Assembly (NCBI RefSeq): GCF_012927345.1
Contig: NZ_JABBGJ010000007.1
Span: 1 to 64,000, forward strand
DNA length: 64,000 bases
Reading direction: 5' to 3'
Source of the DNA: Paraburkholderia polaris
GTDB taxonomy: Bacteria; Pseudomonadota; Gammaproteobacteria; Burkholderiales; Burkholderiaceae
Shown here: positions 1-9,147 of the stretch, in pieces
Numbering within the stretch: the stretch's first letter is position 1
Layout of the letters: the number at the start of each line of letters is the position of its first letter
Notes under the pieces: generated by a model
What the model was told of the DNA's origin: nothing
Databases searched by the model: none
The model's input: only the letters and a program-made list of their open reading frames with translations
Translations under genes and position numbers: made by a program

Positions 1-684
1 GAAACCGACGACGATTCGATCGGCGGCCACTTCCTGCACCTGCTGCACGGCGTGGAGCCGTCGAAAGCATGGGTCGACGCGATGCACGTGTCGCTCAACC
101 TGTACGCCGAGCATGAATTCAACGCCTCGACGTTCACCGGCCGCGTGATCGCGGGCACGGGCTCGGACATCTACTCGGCGATTACCGGCGCGATCGGCGC
201 GCTGCGCGGCCCGAAGCACGGCGGTGCGAACGAAGTCGCGTTCGAAATCCAGTCGCGCTATCAGACGCCTGACGAAGCCGAAGCCGATATCCGCAAGCGT
301 GTCGAGAACAAGGAAGTGGTGATCGGTTTCGGTCACCCGGTGTACACGATCTCCGACCCGCGCAACAAGGTCATCAAGGAAATCGCGAAGAAGCTGTCGA
401 AGGAAGCGGGCAACAACAAGCTGTTCAATATCGCCGAACGTCTGGAGTCGGTGATGGCGGATGCGAAGAAGATGTTCCCGAATCTCGACTGGTTCAGCGC
501 GGTGTCGTATCACATGATGGGCGTGCCGACGGCAATGTTCACGCCGCTGTTCGTGATCGCCCGCACGGCAGGCTGGAGCGCGCACATTATCGAGCAGCGG
601 ATCGACAACAAGATCATCCGCCCGAGTGCGAATTACACCGGCCCCGACGATCTGCCGTTCGTGCCGCTCGCGAAGCGCGTCTAA
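1..684 (+). CDS. prpC: 2-methylcitrate synthase, C-terminal part (5' end outside window)
   Basis: Condenses propionyl-CoA with oxaloacetate to 2-methylcitrate, the entry step of the methylcitrate cycle, in the cytoplasm. The frame is open from base 1, so 227 residues of a roughly 390-residue protein are visible. Citrate-synthase family active-site motifs are present in order: GPKHGGAN (first catalytic His), GFGHPVY (second catalytic His) and NLDWFSA (catalytic Asp). I call it PrpC rather than GltA from its neighbours: acnD and prpF follow on the same strand. prpB and a regulator would be expected upstream, beyond the window. It could be annotated simply as citrate synthase family from sequence alone. 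Confidence 0.93.
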   Translation, partial: ETDDDSIGGHFLHLLHGVEPSKAWVDAMHVSLNLYAEHEFNASTFTGRVIAGTGSDIYSAITGAIGALRGPKHGGANEVAFEIQSRYQTPDEAEADIRKRVENKEVVIGFGHPVYTISDPRNKVIKEIAKKLSKEAGNNKLFNIAERLESVMADAKKMFPNLDWFSAVSYHMMGVPTAMFTPLFVIARTAGWSAHIIEQRIDNKIIRPSANYTGPDDLPFVPLAKRV

Positions 685-784
685 GCCTGCCAAGGGTGTC
701 TAAGGTCGAAGGTCGTCCAGGGGAGTTTGAAAACCTCCAACGGCTTTTGACCGTGTAAGCGCGAGGCCGCAAGCGTTTCTCCTC

Positions 785-812
785 CATTGCGTCTCATGAG
801 CGCGACGTAATG
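785..812 (+). other. hairpin preceding the terminator
   Basis: Arms CATTGCGTC (785-793) and GACGTAATG (804-812) pair over nine positions with one G-T wobble and a 10-nt loop. It sits nine bases before a terminator hairpin. The tandem arrangement resembles an attenuator or a double terminator; no function is shown. Confidence 0.4.
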
Positions 813-820
813 AAGCTTGG

Positions 821-860
821 GCCTTGGCTCGCTGGAACCCAGAGCCAAGGCTGTTTTTTT
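821..860 (+). terminator. rho-independent terminator between prpC and acnD
   Basis: A perfect 10-bp stem, GCCTTGGCTC (821-830) with GAGCCAAGGC (842-851), an 11-nt loop and a run of seven T (854-860). This is a textbook intrinsic terminator on the + strand, placed after prpC. It predicts that acnD-prpF is transcribed at a lower level than prpC or from its own promoter. Confidence 0.85.
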
Positions 861-1076
861 GCAGCGTATGTTGCGGTGCTTATTGCGCTACGTTGTGCGG
901 CGCATCAACGAAAGACGCTGCAAGCCGGCGCGCCACCGCGAGCGCCACCGCAAGCTAAACTACACAGACTGTCCGATTGACACGCCAGGGAAGCGCCGCT
1001 TGAAAGAGGGGCAGCGGATTGTGAATTACGGCTGCCGCCATCGTCCCCGGATCATTATTGTTTTGTCCCCTACGCC

Positions 1077-3674
1077 ATGAATACTGCCAACCGCAAACGC
1101 CTTCCCGGCACCCAGCTGGATTTCTTCGACACGCGTGCCGCCGTCGATGCAATCCAGCCCGGCGCCTATGACAAGCTGCCGTACACCTCGCGCGTGCTGG
1201 CCGAAAACCTCGTGCGCCGCTGCGATCCGGTGACGCTGACGGCGTCGCTCAAGCAGATCATCGAACGCAAGCGCGAGCTGGATTTTCCGTGGTTTCCGGC
1301 GCGCGTGGTGTGCCATGACATTCTCGGTCAGACCGCTTTGGTCGACCTCGCCGGCCTGCGCGATGCAATCGCCGCGCAAGGCGGCGATCCCGCGATGGTC
1401 AACCCGGTCGTGCCGACGCAGCTCGTCGTGGATCACTCGCTCGCCGTCGAGTGCGGCGGTTTCGATCCGGATGCGTTCGCGAAGAACCGCGCCATTGAAG
1501 ATCGCCGCAATGAAGACCGCTTCGACTTCATCAACTGGACCAAGCGCGCGTTCAAGAATGTCGACGTGATTCCGCCGGGCAACGGCATCCTGCATCAGAT
1601 CAACCTGGAGCGCATGAGCCCGGTGGTGCAGGTGAAAGACGGCGTGGCTTTCCCCGATACGCTGGTCGGCACCGATTCGCATACGCCGATGGTGGATGCG
1701 CTTGGCGTGATCGCGGTTGGCGTGGGCGGACTTGAAGCGGAGAGCGTGATGCTGGGACGCGCGTCTTATATGCGCCTGCCGGATATCGTCGGTGTGGAAC
1801 TGACGGGCAAGCCGGTTGAAGGCATCACCGCGACCGACATCGTGCTCTCGCTGACCGAATTCCTGCGCAAAGAAAAAGTGGTCGGCGCGTACCTCGAGTT
1901 CTACGGAGCAGGCACGGCCAACCTGACGCTCGGTGATCGCGCGACCATCGCCAACATGGCCCCCGAATTCGGCGCGACGGCCGCGATGTTCTACATCGAC
2001 GAGCAGACCATCAAGTACCTCAAGCTCACCGGGCGCGACGATGAACTCGTCAAGCTGGTCGAGACCTACGCGAAGGAAACCGGCCTGTGGGGCGATACGT
2101 TGACGCACGCGGAGTACGAGCGCGTGCTGAAGTTCGATCTGTCGACCGTGGTGCGCACGCTGGCGGGTCCGTCGAACCCGCATCGTCGCTTGCCGGTTTC
2201 CGAACTGGCCGCGCGCGGGATCAGCGGCAAGGTGGAGAACGAGCCGGGCCTGATGCCGGACGGTGCGGTGATCATCGCTGCGATCACGAGCTGCACGAAC
2301 ACCAACAACCCGCGCAATATGATCGCCGCCGGCTTGCTGGCGCGTAACGCCAATCAACGCGGACTGACCCGCAAGCCCTGGGCAAAGACGTCGCTCGCGC
2401 CGGGATCGAAGGCGGTCACGCTGTATCTGGAAGAGGCGGGCCTGTTGCCGGAACTGGAGCAACTGGGCTTCGGCGTGGTCGCGTATGCATGCACGTCGTG
2501 CAACGGCATGTCGGGTGCGTTGGATCCGGTGATCCAGAAGGAAATCGTCGACCGCGATCTGTATGCGACGGCTGTGCTGTCCGGTAACCGTAACTTCGAC
2601 GGCCGTATTCATCCGTATGCGAAGCAGGCCTTCCTGGCGTCGCCCCCGCTGGTGGTCGCCTACGCGATAGCGGGCACGATCCGCTTCGATATCGAGAAGG
2701 ATGTGCTTGGCGTCGATACTGACGGTAATGCGATCAGGCTGAAGGACATCTGGCCGTCGGATGAAGAGATCGACGCGATCGTGGCTTCAAGCGTGAAACC
2801 GGAGCAGTTCCGCAAAGTGTATGAGCCGATGTTCGCTGTGACCGTCGATACAGGTGAGAAAGCTGATCCGCTGTACGACTGGCGTCCGATGAGCACTTAT
2901 ATTCGCCGTCCGCCGTATTGGGAGGGTGCGCTTGCCGGTGAGCGCACGCTGAAGGGCATGCGTCCGCTGGCTGTGCTGGGTGACAACATCACGACCGACC
3001 ACCTGTCGCCGTCCAACGCGATCATGGCGGACAGTGCATCGGGTGAATACCTCGCCAAAATGGGCTTGCCGGAAGAGGACTTCAATTCGTACGCAACCCA
3101 CCGTGGCGATCACCTGACCGCGCAGCGTGCCACCTTCGCGAATCCGACGCTGAAGAACGAGATGGTGCTGGAAGACGGCAAGGTGAAGGCCGGTTCGTTG
3201 GCCCGCATCGAGCCTGAGGGCAAGGTGACGCGTATGTGGGAAGCGATCGAAACCTACATGGAGCGCAAGCAGCCGCTGATCGTGATTGCCGGGGCCGACT
3301 ACGGTCAGGGTTCGTCGCGTGACTGGGCGGCGAAGGGCGTGCGTCTTGCCGGCGCGGAAGCGATCGTGGCTGAAGGGTTCGAGCGGATTCACCGCACGAA
3401 TCTGGTGGGCATGGGCGTGTTGCCGCTGGAATTCAAACCTGGTGTGAATCGCCTTACGCTCGCTATTGACGGCACCGAAACCTTCGACGTGATCGGCGAA
3501 CGCAAACCGCGCGCCGACCTCACGCTCGTGATTCATCGCAAGAGCGGTGAGCGCGTGGAGGTGCCCGTGACGTGCCGCCTGGACACCGCGGAAGAGGTGT
3601 CGATCTACGAAGCCGGCGGCGTGTTGCAACGCTTTGCGCAGGACTTTCTTGAATCGACGAAGGCTGCGGCTTAA
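1077..3674 (+). CDS. acnD: Fe/S-dependent 2-methylisocitrate dehydratase AcnD
   Basis: Aconitase-family enzyme that dehydrates 2-methylcitrate towards 2-methyl-cis-aconitate, working together with PrpF. The 865-residue length fits AcnD. 4Fe-4S ligands are visible in TSCTNTNNPRN (Cys near residue 405) and ACTSCNGMSG (near 470). The C-terminal swivel domain carries GQGSSRDWAAKG near residue 742. Context, prpC upstream and prpF downstream, separates AcnD from housekeeping AcnA. The ATG at 1077 is the first of a long uninterrupted frame, but there is no obvious ribosome binding site. A long open frame on the opposite strand is a codon-bias shadow. Confidence 0.95.
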   Translation: MNTANRKRLPGTQLDFFDTRAAVDAIQPGAYDKLPYTSRVLAENLVRRCDPVTLTASLKQIIERKRELDFPWFPARVVCHDILGQTALVDLAGLRDAIAAQGGDPAMVNPVVPTQLVVDHSLAVECGGFDPDAFAKNRAIEDRRNEDRFDFINWTKRAFKNVDVIPPGNGILHQINLERMSPVVQVKDGVAFPDTLVGTDSHTPMVDALGVIAVGVGGLEAESVMLGRASYMRLPDIVGVELTGKPVEGITATDIVLSLTEFLRKEKVVGAYLEFYGAGTANLTLGDRATIANMAPEFGATAAMFYIDEQTIKYLKLTGRDDELVKLVETYAKETGLWGDTLTHAEYERVLKFDLSTVVRTLAGPSNPHRRLPVSELAARGISGKVENEPGLMPDGAVIIAAITSCTNTNNPRNMIAAGLLARNANQRGLTRKPWAKTSLAPGSKAVTLYLEEAGLLPELEQLGFGVVAYACTSCNGMSGALDPVIQKEIVDRDLYATAVLSGNRNFDGRIHPYAKQAFLASPPLVVAYAIAGTIRFDIEKDVLGVDTDGNAIRLKDIWPSDEEIDAIVASSVKPEQFRKVYEPMFAVTVDTGEKADPLYDWRPMSTYIRRPPYWEGALAGERTLKGMRPLAVLGDNITTDHLSPSNAIMADSASGEYLAKMGLPEEDFNSYATHRGDHLTAQRATFANPTLKNEMVLEDGKVKAGSLARIEPEGKVTRMWEAIETYMERKQPLIVIAGADYGQGSSRDWAAKGVRLAGAEAIVAEGFERIHRTNLVGMGVLPLEFKPGVNRLTLAIDGTETFDVIGERKPRADLTLVIHRKSGERVEVPVTCRLDTAEEVSIYEAGGVLQRFAQDFLESTKAAA

Positions 3675-3827
3675 GGCTTTTAAGCTTCTCAAGTTGATTC
3701 GGCCGCTTGAACTGTCTTTGTCGATTTAGTCGGCCTGGTCGGTTCAGCGGCGAATGTAACGCAGGTTTGGGCGGTGTGGCACAACGTGCTATGCGATGCC
3801 GCCCTCCCTCATCAGGACACCACTTTT

Positions 3828-5012
3828 ATGGCCCACAAACCTCAGATCAAGATTCCGGCGACGTACATGCGCGGCGGTACCAGCAAAGGCGTGTTCTTTC
3901 GGCTGCAGGATTTGCCGGAGGCGGCCCAGGTGCCGGGCGCGGCGCGCGATGCGCTGCTGATGCGCGTGATCGGCAGCCCGGACCCGTATGGCAAGCAGAT
4001 CGACGGTATGGGCGGCGCGACTTCCAGCACGAGCAAGACGGTCATCATCGCGAAGAGCAGCAAGCCGGATCATGATGTGGATTATCTGTTCGGGCAGGTT
4101 TCTATCGATAAGGCTTTCGTCGATTGGAGCGGCAATTGCGGGAATCTTTCTGCCGCGGTGGGCCCGTTTGCGATTAGCGCGGGTCTCGTCGATGCGAGCC
4201 GGATTCCGCAGAACGGTGTGGCTGTTGTACGCATCTGGCAGGCGAATATCGGCAAGACGATTATCGGGCATGTGCCTATTACCGATGGCGCTGTGCAGGA
4301 AACTGGGGACTTTGAACTCGATGGCGTGACGTTTCCTGCTGCTGAGGTTCAACTCGAATTCATGGACCCTGCTGCCGAAGAAGAGGGTGCCGGTGGCGCG
4401 ATGTTCCCGACTGGGAATCTGGTCGATGACCTTGAGGTGCCGGGTGTCGGCACGCTGAAGGCGACGATGATCAATGCCGGCATCCCGACCATTTTCGTGG
4501 ACGCGGAAGCGATCGGTTATAAGGGCACCGAACTACAGGACGCTATCAATAGCGACGAGAAGGCGCTGGCGATGTTCGAAACCATTCGCGCGCATGGTGC
4601 GGTGCGTATGGGCCTCATTAAAAATCTCGATGAGATCGCGACGCGGCAGCATACGCCGAAGGTTGCTTTTGTCGCCAGGCCGGCCGACTACGTTGCTTCT
4701 AGCGGCAAGCGTGTTGCCGCGAGTGACGTCGATCTGCTGGTGCGGGCGATGTCGATGGGTAAGCTGCATCACGCCATGATGGGGACGGCTGCTGTCGCGA
4801 TTGGTACGGCGGCGGCGATTTCAGGGACGCTGGTGAATCTTGCTGCCGGTGGTGGGGCGCGGGATGCGGTGCGGTTTGGGCATCCGTCGGGCACTTTGCG
4901 GGTGGGGGCTGAGGCTCGGGAGGAAGGCGGAGAGTGGACTGTCACCAAAGCGATAATGAGCCGTAGTGCGCGGGTGTTGATGGAGGGGTGGGTGAGGGTA
5001 CCCGGGGAATGA
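3828..5012 (+). CDS. prpF: 2-methylaconitate cis-trans isomerase PrpF
   Basis: Isomerises 2-methylaconitate so that AcnD product can be rehydrated, completing the acnD-type branch of the methylcitrate cycle. The fold is diaminopimelate-epimerase-like. Visible signatures are MRGGTSKG near residue 14 and GNCGNLSAAVG near residue 102, the latter with the conserved Cys. I chose the ATG at 3828 (394 residues) over the in-frame one at 3774 because AGGA lies about ten bases upstream and the protein then starts with the typical MAHKPQIKIPATYMRGG. It lies 153 bp after acnD on the same strand and is convergent with the next LysR gene. Confidence 0.95.
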   Translation: MAHKPQIKIPATYMRGGTSKGVFFRLQDLPEAAQVPGAARDALLMRVIGSPDPYGKQIDGMGGATSSTSKTVIIAKSSKPDHDVDYLFGQVSIDKAFVDWSGNCGNLSAAVGPFAISAGLVDASRIPQNGVAVVRIWQANIGKTIIGHVPITDGAVQETGDFELDGVTFPAAEVQLEFMDPAAEEEGAGGAMFPTGNLVDDLEVPGVGTLKATMINAGIPTIFVDAEAIGYKGTELQDAINSDEKALAMFETIRAHGAVRMGLIKNLDEIATRQHTPKVAFVARPADYVASSGKRVAASDVDLLVRAMSMGKLHHAMMGTAAVAIGTAAAISGTLVNLAAGGGARDAVRFGHPSGTLRVGAEAREEGGEWTVTKAIMSRSARVLMEGWVRVPGE

Positions 5013-5056
5013 GTTGCCGGTTCGTCGCGTGGCATAGCGATCGGTCATCAAATTGA

Positions 5057-6004
5057 CTACGCGACGAAACCACTGTCACCGGGACGGCGTGAGTTCATCG
5101 CGCCTTTCAGTTGCTGTAAGAACGTGGACGCCGCTCTACTGAGCGGCTTGTCGCTGCGCGTGACCGCGACGAGCGGGCCGAGATGAAGCGGCAATTCACA
5201 GAGCACGGGTTGCAGTCGATACAGGGTGTGCAACTCTTCCGCGATGCATTGCGATGCGAGCACGAGCGTGTCGCTCTTACTTGCGAGCCGAAACGTCAAC
5301 GGCGAAACCTGCGAGGACATGACATCCGTTCCAAAACGCAGGCCCATATCGCGCACGGCGAACTCCAGTTGCTGCCTGATGATATTGGGTTGTTCGGGCA
5401 AGACCCACGGAAAGCCCAATAGGTCCTCGAGCGTGACCGGTTTCTGCGTGAGCGGGTGTCCCTGCCGAGCGACAAATAGTGGATGGTCATCGCGAAGCGG
5501 CTCTTGCAAGTACTGATCGCCGCCGAAGCCACTCGCGAGACGCCCAATGACGATGTCAACAAGATCCTGATCCAGGCGTTCAAGAAGCGCTTCCATCGAA
5601 TCCTCACGGACGCTCAGGCGTATCCTGGGCGATCTCGTCCGGAATTCCGCGACGCAATCGGCGAGGACTTCCCACCAGTTAAGCGGGAAGAATACGCCAA
5701 TCGATAGTGTTCCCATGTCGCCGACGCGCAGCGCGTCGAGTTCCGCTGCCGCCCGTTGCACGTCACTGGCGATCAGGTAGCCATGGCGCACAAGGGCTTC
5801 TCCAAGAATGGTCGGACGCATTCCTGATGGCGTGCGCTCGAACAGCTGTGCGCCCGTGATTGCTTCAACCTCCGCCAGTGCCTTCGATATCGCCGAGTGA
5901 CTCACCATGAGCGCCTCTGCCGCCTTCTGCAGACTCCCGCATCGCGCTATTTCGAGTACCACGGAAATATGGCGAAGCTTCAGACGCTGTTGCAAGGAGC
6001 TCAT
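5057..6004 (-). CDS. LysR-family transcriptional regulator (GbpR/PcaQ-like)
   Basis: DNA-binding regulator of 315 residues. An N-terminal winged helix-turn-helix (about residues 8-67) contains SLQKAAEALMVSHSAISKAL, followed by a periplasmic-binding-like effector domain. The start at 6004 (MSSLQQRLKLRH) is preferred to the upstream ATG at 6145, because LysR proteins begin just before the HTH. It is divergent from the carboxylesterase at 6169, with 164 bp between them, so it probably controls that gene and perhaps the porin beyond. The effector is unknown; the best resemblance I can judge is to aromatic or sugar-acid responsive LysR proteins. Confidence 0.85.
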   Translation of the reverse strand: MSSLQQRLKLRHISVVLEIARCGSLQKAAEALMVSHSAISKALAEVEAITGAQLFERTPSGMRPTILGEALVRHGYLIASDVQRAAAELDALRVGDMGTLSIGVFFPLNWWEVLADCVAEFRTRSPRIRLSVREDSMEALLERLDQDLVDIVIGRLASGFGGDQYLQEPLRDDHPLFVARQGHPLTQKPVTLEDLLGFPWVLPEQPNIIRQQLEFAVRDMGLRFGTDVMSSQVSPLTFRLASKSDTLVLASQCIAEELHTLYRLQPVLCELPLHLGPLVAVTRSDKPLSRAASTFLQQLKGAMNSRRPGDSGFVA

Positions 6005-6168
6005 AGTCGGTGGCTCATGAATTTTCTTCAAGGGTGATAGCGAAATTTTCCGTTTTGTTTCCGCAGCAGCTGCGTGAACATCACTTTCGATGCACGACAG
6101 CATACCCCGGCTGCAAAGCCGTTCGCAACGTACCCGTGCAGCCACATGAAGGCGAGCGAGATAAATCT

Positions 6169-7635
6169 ATGACGAAGACAACCATCACACATTGCGCACA
6201 AGGTGTTCTCAAGGGCGTGCTGGACGACGGAGTCCATACATTCTTCGATATTCCCTACGCTGTCGACGCGGGTCGATTTTTACCTGCGCTTGCGCCGTCC
6301 ACATGGCCCGGCGAACGCGACTGTACACGGCCTGGACCTGTCTTTCCGCAGTTGCCAAGCCGCCTCGACTTTGTGATGGGCTCAACGGGAAGAGGCGCGG
6401 AAATGTCGGAGGATGCCTTTCGTCTGAACGTCTTCACGCCGACACTTTCCGGCCAACTACCGGTCATCTTCTGGATTCACGGGGGTGGCTTCCTGACGGG
6501 GGGAGGCTCGCTGCAGTGCTACTTCGGCGACCAGCTCGCGAGAAGCGGGCGCGCCGTTGTGGTGACCATGAACTATCGGCTTGGTCTGCTCGGCAATCTC
6601 TTCATGAAGGGGATTTCGCAAGGCAACCTCGCCGTTCGCGATCTCGAGATGGCCTTGCAGTGGGTCAAATCGAATATCGGCAGTTTTGGTGGCGATCCGG
6701 AATCGATCGTGCTGGCCGGACAATCCGCGGGTGCCTGGTTCACGCAGTTGCTCGCTGCAATGAAGCCAACGAGTGCGCTCGTCAAAGGCGGCATCATGCT
6801 CAGTTATCCGGGTCTACCGCCGATGGCACCTGAAGCCGCTCAGACGATGGCCGAGCAGTTCTGTGCGATGGCGGGAATAGACCCGTCCGGCGACGCGTTG
6901 CGCACGATGTCCGTAGAACGCATACTGGAATTGCAGACCTCGATGTTGCGTGCGCAAAGCGTGTTTGCAGACGTGCCCGTGCTGTTCCGGAGCGTTTGTG
7001 AAAACGAGGTTCCGGCGAACCCTGGCGCGCAGGCCCGCGAGAATTTTGCCGGCAAGCCGCTGATGATCGGCTGGACCCGTGAAGAAATGGGCAGCTTCTT
7101 CGCGAGCAACCCCGCAATGGTCGGTGCGACGGAAGAGCAGGCCTTGAAGAAATATGGCGAAGAATACGGCGAGCAAGGCAACACATTTTACAGGCGGGCC
7201 CTCAAGCGTCGGCTCAATGGCCGAGCCTACACAAGCCTCGTCGATTTAGGTTCGGACAAACTGTTCAAGCTTCCGGCAATCAGGTTCGCCACGGAGATGG
7301 AATCGGCTGGCAGCAACGTCTTCGCGTATCAGTTTGACTTCCAGTCGCCTCAGGCAGAAGTGGGAGCAGGCCATTGCTTCGAGCTGCCATTCTTGTTCGG
7401 CAACTTCCAGGACTGGGTTGACGCACCGATGCTGGACGGAATCGACCTGACGGCTGCACGCTCGCTATCGGCTTGTATTCAGGCGTACGTTCTTAACTTT
7501 GTTGAGTCGGGCGATCCGAATGGCGAACATTTGCCGTATTGGCCGGCCTATGAGCGCTTGCAGGGGCGGCGGACCATGCGCTTCGCGGATGTGATTGAGA
7601 CCGTTGCGAGCGGTACGGAGAGTGGAGTGTATTGA
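6169..7635 (+). CDS. carboxylesterase family protein (type B)
   Basis: Alpha/beta-hydrolase that should cleave carboxylic esters, 488 residues, cytoplasmic as no signal peptide is visible. The oxyanion-hole motif HGGGF is near residue 103 and the nucleophile elbow is GQSAGA near residue 184, a Gln variant of the usual GESAGA. The catalytic His is probably in GAGHCFELPFLFG near residue 400, matching the HGxELPFVFG block of the family. I chose ATG 6169, where similarity begins; an upstream in-frame ATG at 6010 would run through the divergent promoter. It is divergent from a LysR regulator and 320 bp upstream of a porin gene. The substrate is unknown. Confidence 0.85.
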   Translation: MTKTTITHCAQGVLKGVLDDGVHTFFDIPYAVDAGRFLPALAPSTWPGERDCTRPGPVFPQLPSRLDFVMGSTGRGAEMSEDAFRLNVFTPTLSGQLPVIFWIHGGGFLTGGGSLQCYFGDQLARSGRAVVVTMNYRLGLLGNLFMKGISQGNLAVRDLEMALQWVKSNIGSFGGDPESIVLAGQSAGAWFTQLLAAMKPTSALVKGGIMLSYPGLPPMAPEAAQTMAEQFCAMAGIDPSGDALRTMSVERILELQTSMLRAQSVFADVPVLFRSVCENEVPANPGAQARENFAGKPLMIGWTREEMGSFFASNPAMVGATEEQALKKYGEEYGEQGNTFYRRALKRRLNGRAYTSLVDLGSDKLFKLPAIRFATEMESAGSNVFAYQFDFQSPQAEVGAGHCFELPFLFGNFQDWVDAPMLDGIDLTAARSLSACIQAYVLNFVESGDPNGEHLPYWPAYERLQGRRTMRFADVIETVASGTESGVY

Positions 7636-7955
7636 GAACGCGCGACGCTCGACGTTTCAATGAAAGCGTTTTGAGCGTCGCCGACGCTTGCGGCAAGCGT
7701 TGACCGCAGGACCAATGCCGATGCCTTCAGCGACTTCGCCGGTATTTGGTAGAAGCGATCGACGACAGAACGTCCAAACCATAATTCGTATAACTGAACA
7801 AAAGAATGCGCTGGAAGGGGCGCAGTTTTTTCACGAAGCTGATCGCTTTTTTCCGTATTGTTTTCCCCGAATTCATAGGACTATCGAGCCAACCTCGGGC
7901 GGAGCTCGAGAGCAAGAGCAGTGAACATCAACGACTAGAAGGGAAGGAGATCGGC
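7636..7955. other. esterase-porin intergenic region, 320 bp
   Basis: No gene seen. It holds an inverted repeat just after the esterase stop (7644-7679), a short palindrome ACGCTTG-CGG-CAAGCGT (7684-7700), and an A/T-richer stretch (about 7775-7805) that may contain the porin promoter. A good AAGGAG ribosome binding site lies at 7944-7949. Confidence 0.5.
7644..7679 (+). terminator. possible terminator hairpin after the esterase gene
   Basis: Arms GACGCTC (7644-7650) and GAGCGTC (7673-7679) pair perfectly, and an inner TTTCA-A-TGAAA pairing can form within the loop. It begins nine bases after the esterase stop. No T-run follows, so intrinsic termination is uncertain. Confidence 0.35.
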
Positions 7956-9053
7956 GTGGGAATTGGAAAAGACGTGAAGTTATTGGGTGGGGTTGGCCTC
8001 CTGCTACTGGGATGCTCGTCAGAGGCATTCGCGCAAAGCAGTGTTTATATATCGGGTTTTCTGGGCGCTGGGATCGGTTACACGAGCAACGTCGCAGGGC
8101 ACTCAAGCGTGTCAGAAACCAATGGTGTATTGCGTCCAAACTCGTTTGTAATGCAGGGCAAAGAAGACTTGGGTGGTGGTCTGCAGGCTCTCTTCTATCT
8201 GGGTACTCTGTTTTCGATGGATACGGGAACGATCCTTGGTGCGCCCGGTAGTCTTTTCTCTCGAGAATCATATGTTGGTCTGTCGAATCAATATGGCACC
8301 TTGACCTTTGGTCAGCAGCGCGATTTTATGTTCGACATGACAGTGCACGGGTATGCGGGCGGCTTCAACCAAGGCCTCTGGGGTGCTCACCAGGGCCCGT
8401 TTCCGACCTTCGGCGTGCCCTACGTGATTGGCGGATCTTACGACTTCGACCGGCTCAACGGGGAGGCTGTCAATAACGCGGTCAAGTTCAAGAGCGCAAA
8501 TTTCAGCGGAATGACCTTCGGAGCGATGTACGGCTTTGGTGGCGTTGCCGGTCATTTCGGGAACTCCAGCTCATCGAGTTTCACCGTCAACTATGAGTTC
8601 GGTTCGGGTGGTGTGGGTGCTGCGTACACGATGGCGAAGCCGCCCACGATCAATAATGGTAATGATGGCATTCGGAACATCGGCGTAGGCGGCAAGTATC
8701 TGTTGGCGCCGGTTCAATTGTCGGTGCTGGGGACGATCTCTCGCAATACAGGAACTGGAGCGCAGATCGATGCCGTCGACGCGACTGTGAGTTACGACGT
8801 TACGCCGTTCTGGAATTTCGCCACGACCTATACCTATATGGGTGGAAATCACGTGCTCGATAGCGCCCACGCAAATCAGGTGGATGCTACGTTGACTTAC
8901 CGCCTCTCCAAGCGCACCTCGGTGTACGGAACCTATGTCTGGCAGAGGGCATCGGGTAAGGGCGCGCTCGCCCGCATCAACTCGACCCAAACGAGCCCAT
9001 CGAGTTCCGACGCCCAGACGATGGTGGGAATCAGCATCGCGCATCTTTTCTAG
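7956..9053 (+). CDS. Gram-negative trimeric porin (Burkholderia OpcP/Omp38 type)
   Basis: Outer-membrane general diffusion porin, 365 residues. The GTG at 7956 is chosen because AAGGAG at 7944-7949 lies six bases upstream and the protein then begins with a signal peptide (charged start, hydrophobic LLGGVGLLLLG, cleavage after SEAFA). The mature part starts QSSVYISGF, contains the repeated DLGGGLQALF, LFSRESYVGL and YGTLTFGQQ blocks of the family and ends in phenylalanine (ISIAHLF), as outer-membrane barrels do. The upstream ATG at 7806 would bury the signal peptide. With the neighbouring esterase and LysR gene it may take up a specific ester or aromatic compound, which is inference. Confidence 0.92.
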   Translation: MGIGKDVKLLGGVGLLLLGCSSEAFAQSSVYISGFLGAGIGYTSNVAGHSSVSETNGVLRPNSFVMQGKEDLGGGLQALFYLGTLFSMDTGTILGAPGSLFSRESYVGLSNQYGTLTFGQQRDFMFDMTVHGYAGGFNQGLWGAHQGPFPTFGVPYVIGGSYDFDRLNGEAVNNAVKFKSANFSGMTFGAMYGFGGVAGHFGNSSSSSFTVNYEFGSGGVGAAYTMAKPPTINNGNDGIRNIGVGGKYLLAPVQLSVLGTISRNTGTGAQIDAVDATVSYDVTPFWNFATTYTYMGGNHVLDSAHANQVDATLTYRLSKRTSVYGTYVWQRASGKGALARINSTQTSPSSSDAQTMVGISIAHLF

Positions 9054-9078
9054 TCGTCGCGCGGAGACGCTTAACCTT

Positions 9079-9095
9079 GGGGACGCAATGTCCCC
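9079..9095. terminator. hairpin between convergent porin and AraC genes
   Basis: GGGGAC (9079-9084), loop GCAAT, GTCCCC (9090-9095), followed about 13 bases later by a T-rich stretch. A second perfect palindrome, TTCTGCCGGCAGAA, lies at 9116-9129. Either could terminate transcription from one or both convergent genes. Confidence 0.4.
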
Positions 9096-9147
9096 TCTAA
9101 GGCCTTCTATTCCTTTTCTGCCGGCAGAAGCCGGATGAACACCGCAG

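Larger units (their letters stand above)
685..1076. other. prpC-acnD intergenic region, 392 bp
   Basis: Unusually long gap inside what should be one operon. It holds two consecutive hairpins, the second with a T-run (listed separately), in its first half. The second half, up to the acnD ATG, has no gene I can support. No clear Shine-Dalgarno sequence lies directly before the acnD ATG. Confidence 0.6.

Noticed and set aside
1026..2612. 528-codon open frame antisense to acnD
   Set aside because: It mirrors the third-position GC bias of acnD, has no recognisable domain and a low-complexity Arg/His/Ala-rich product.
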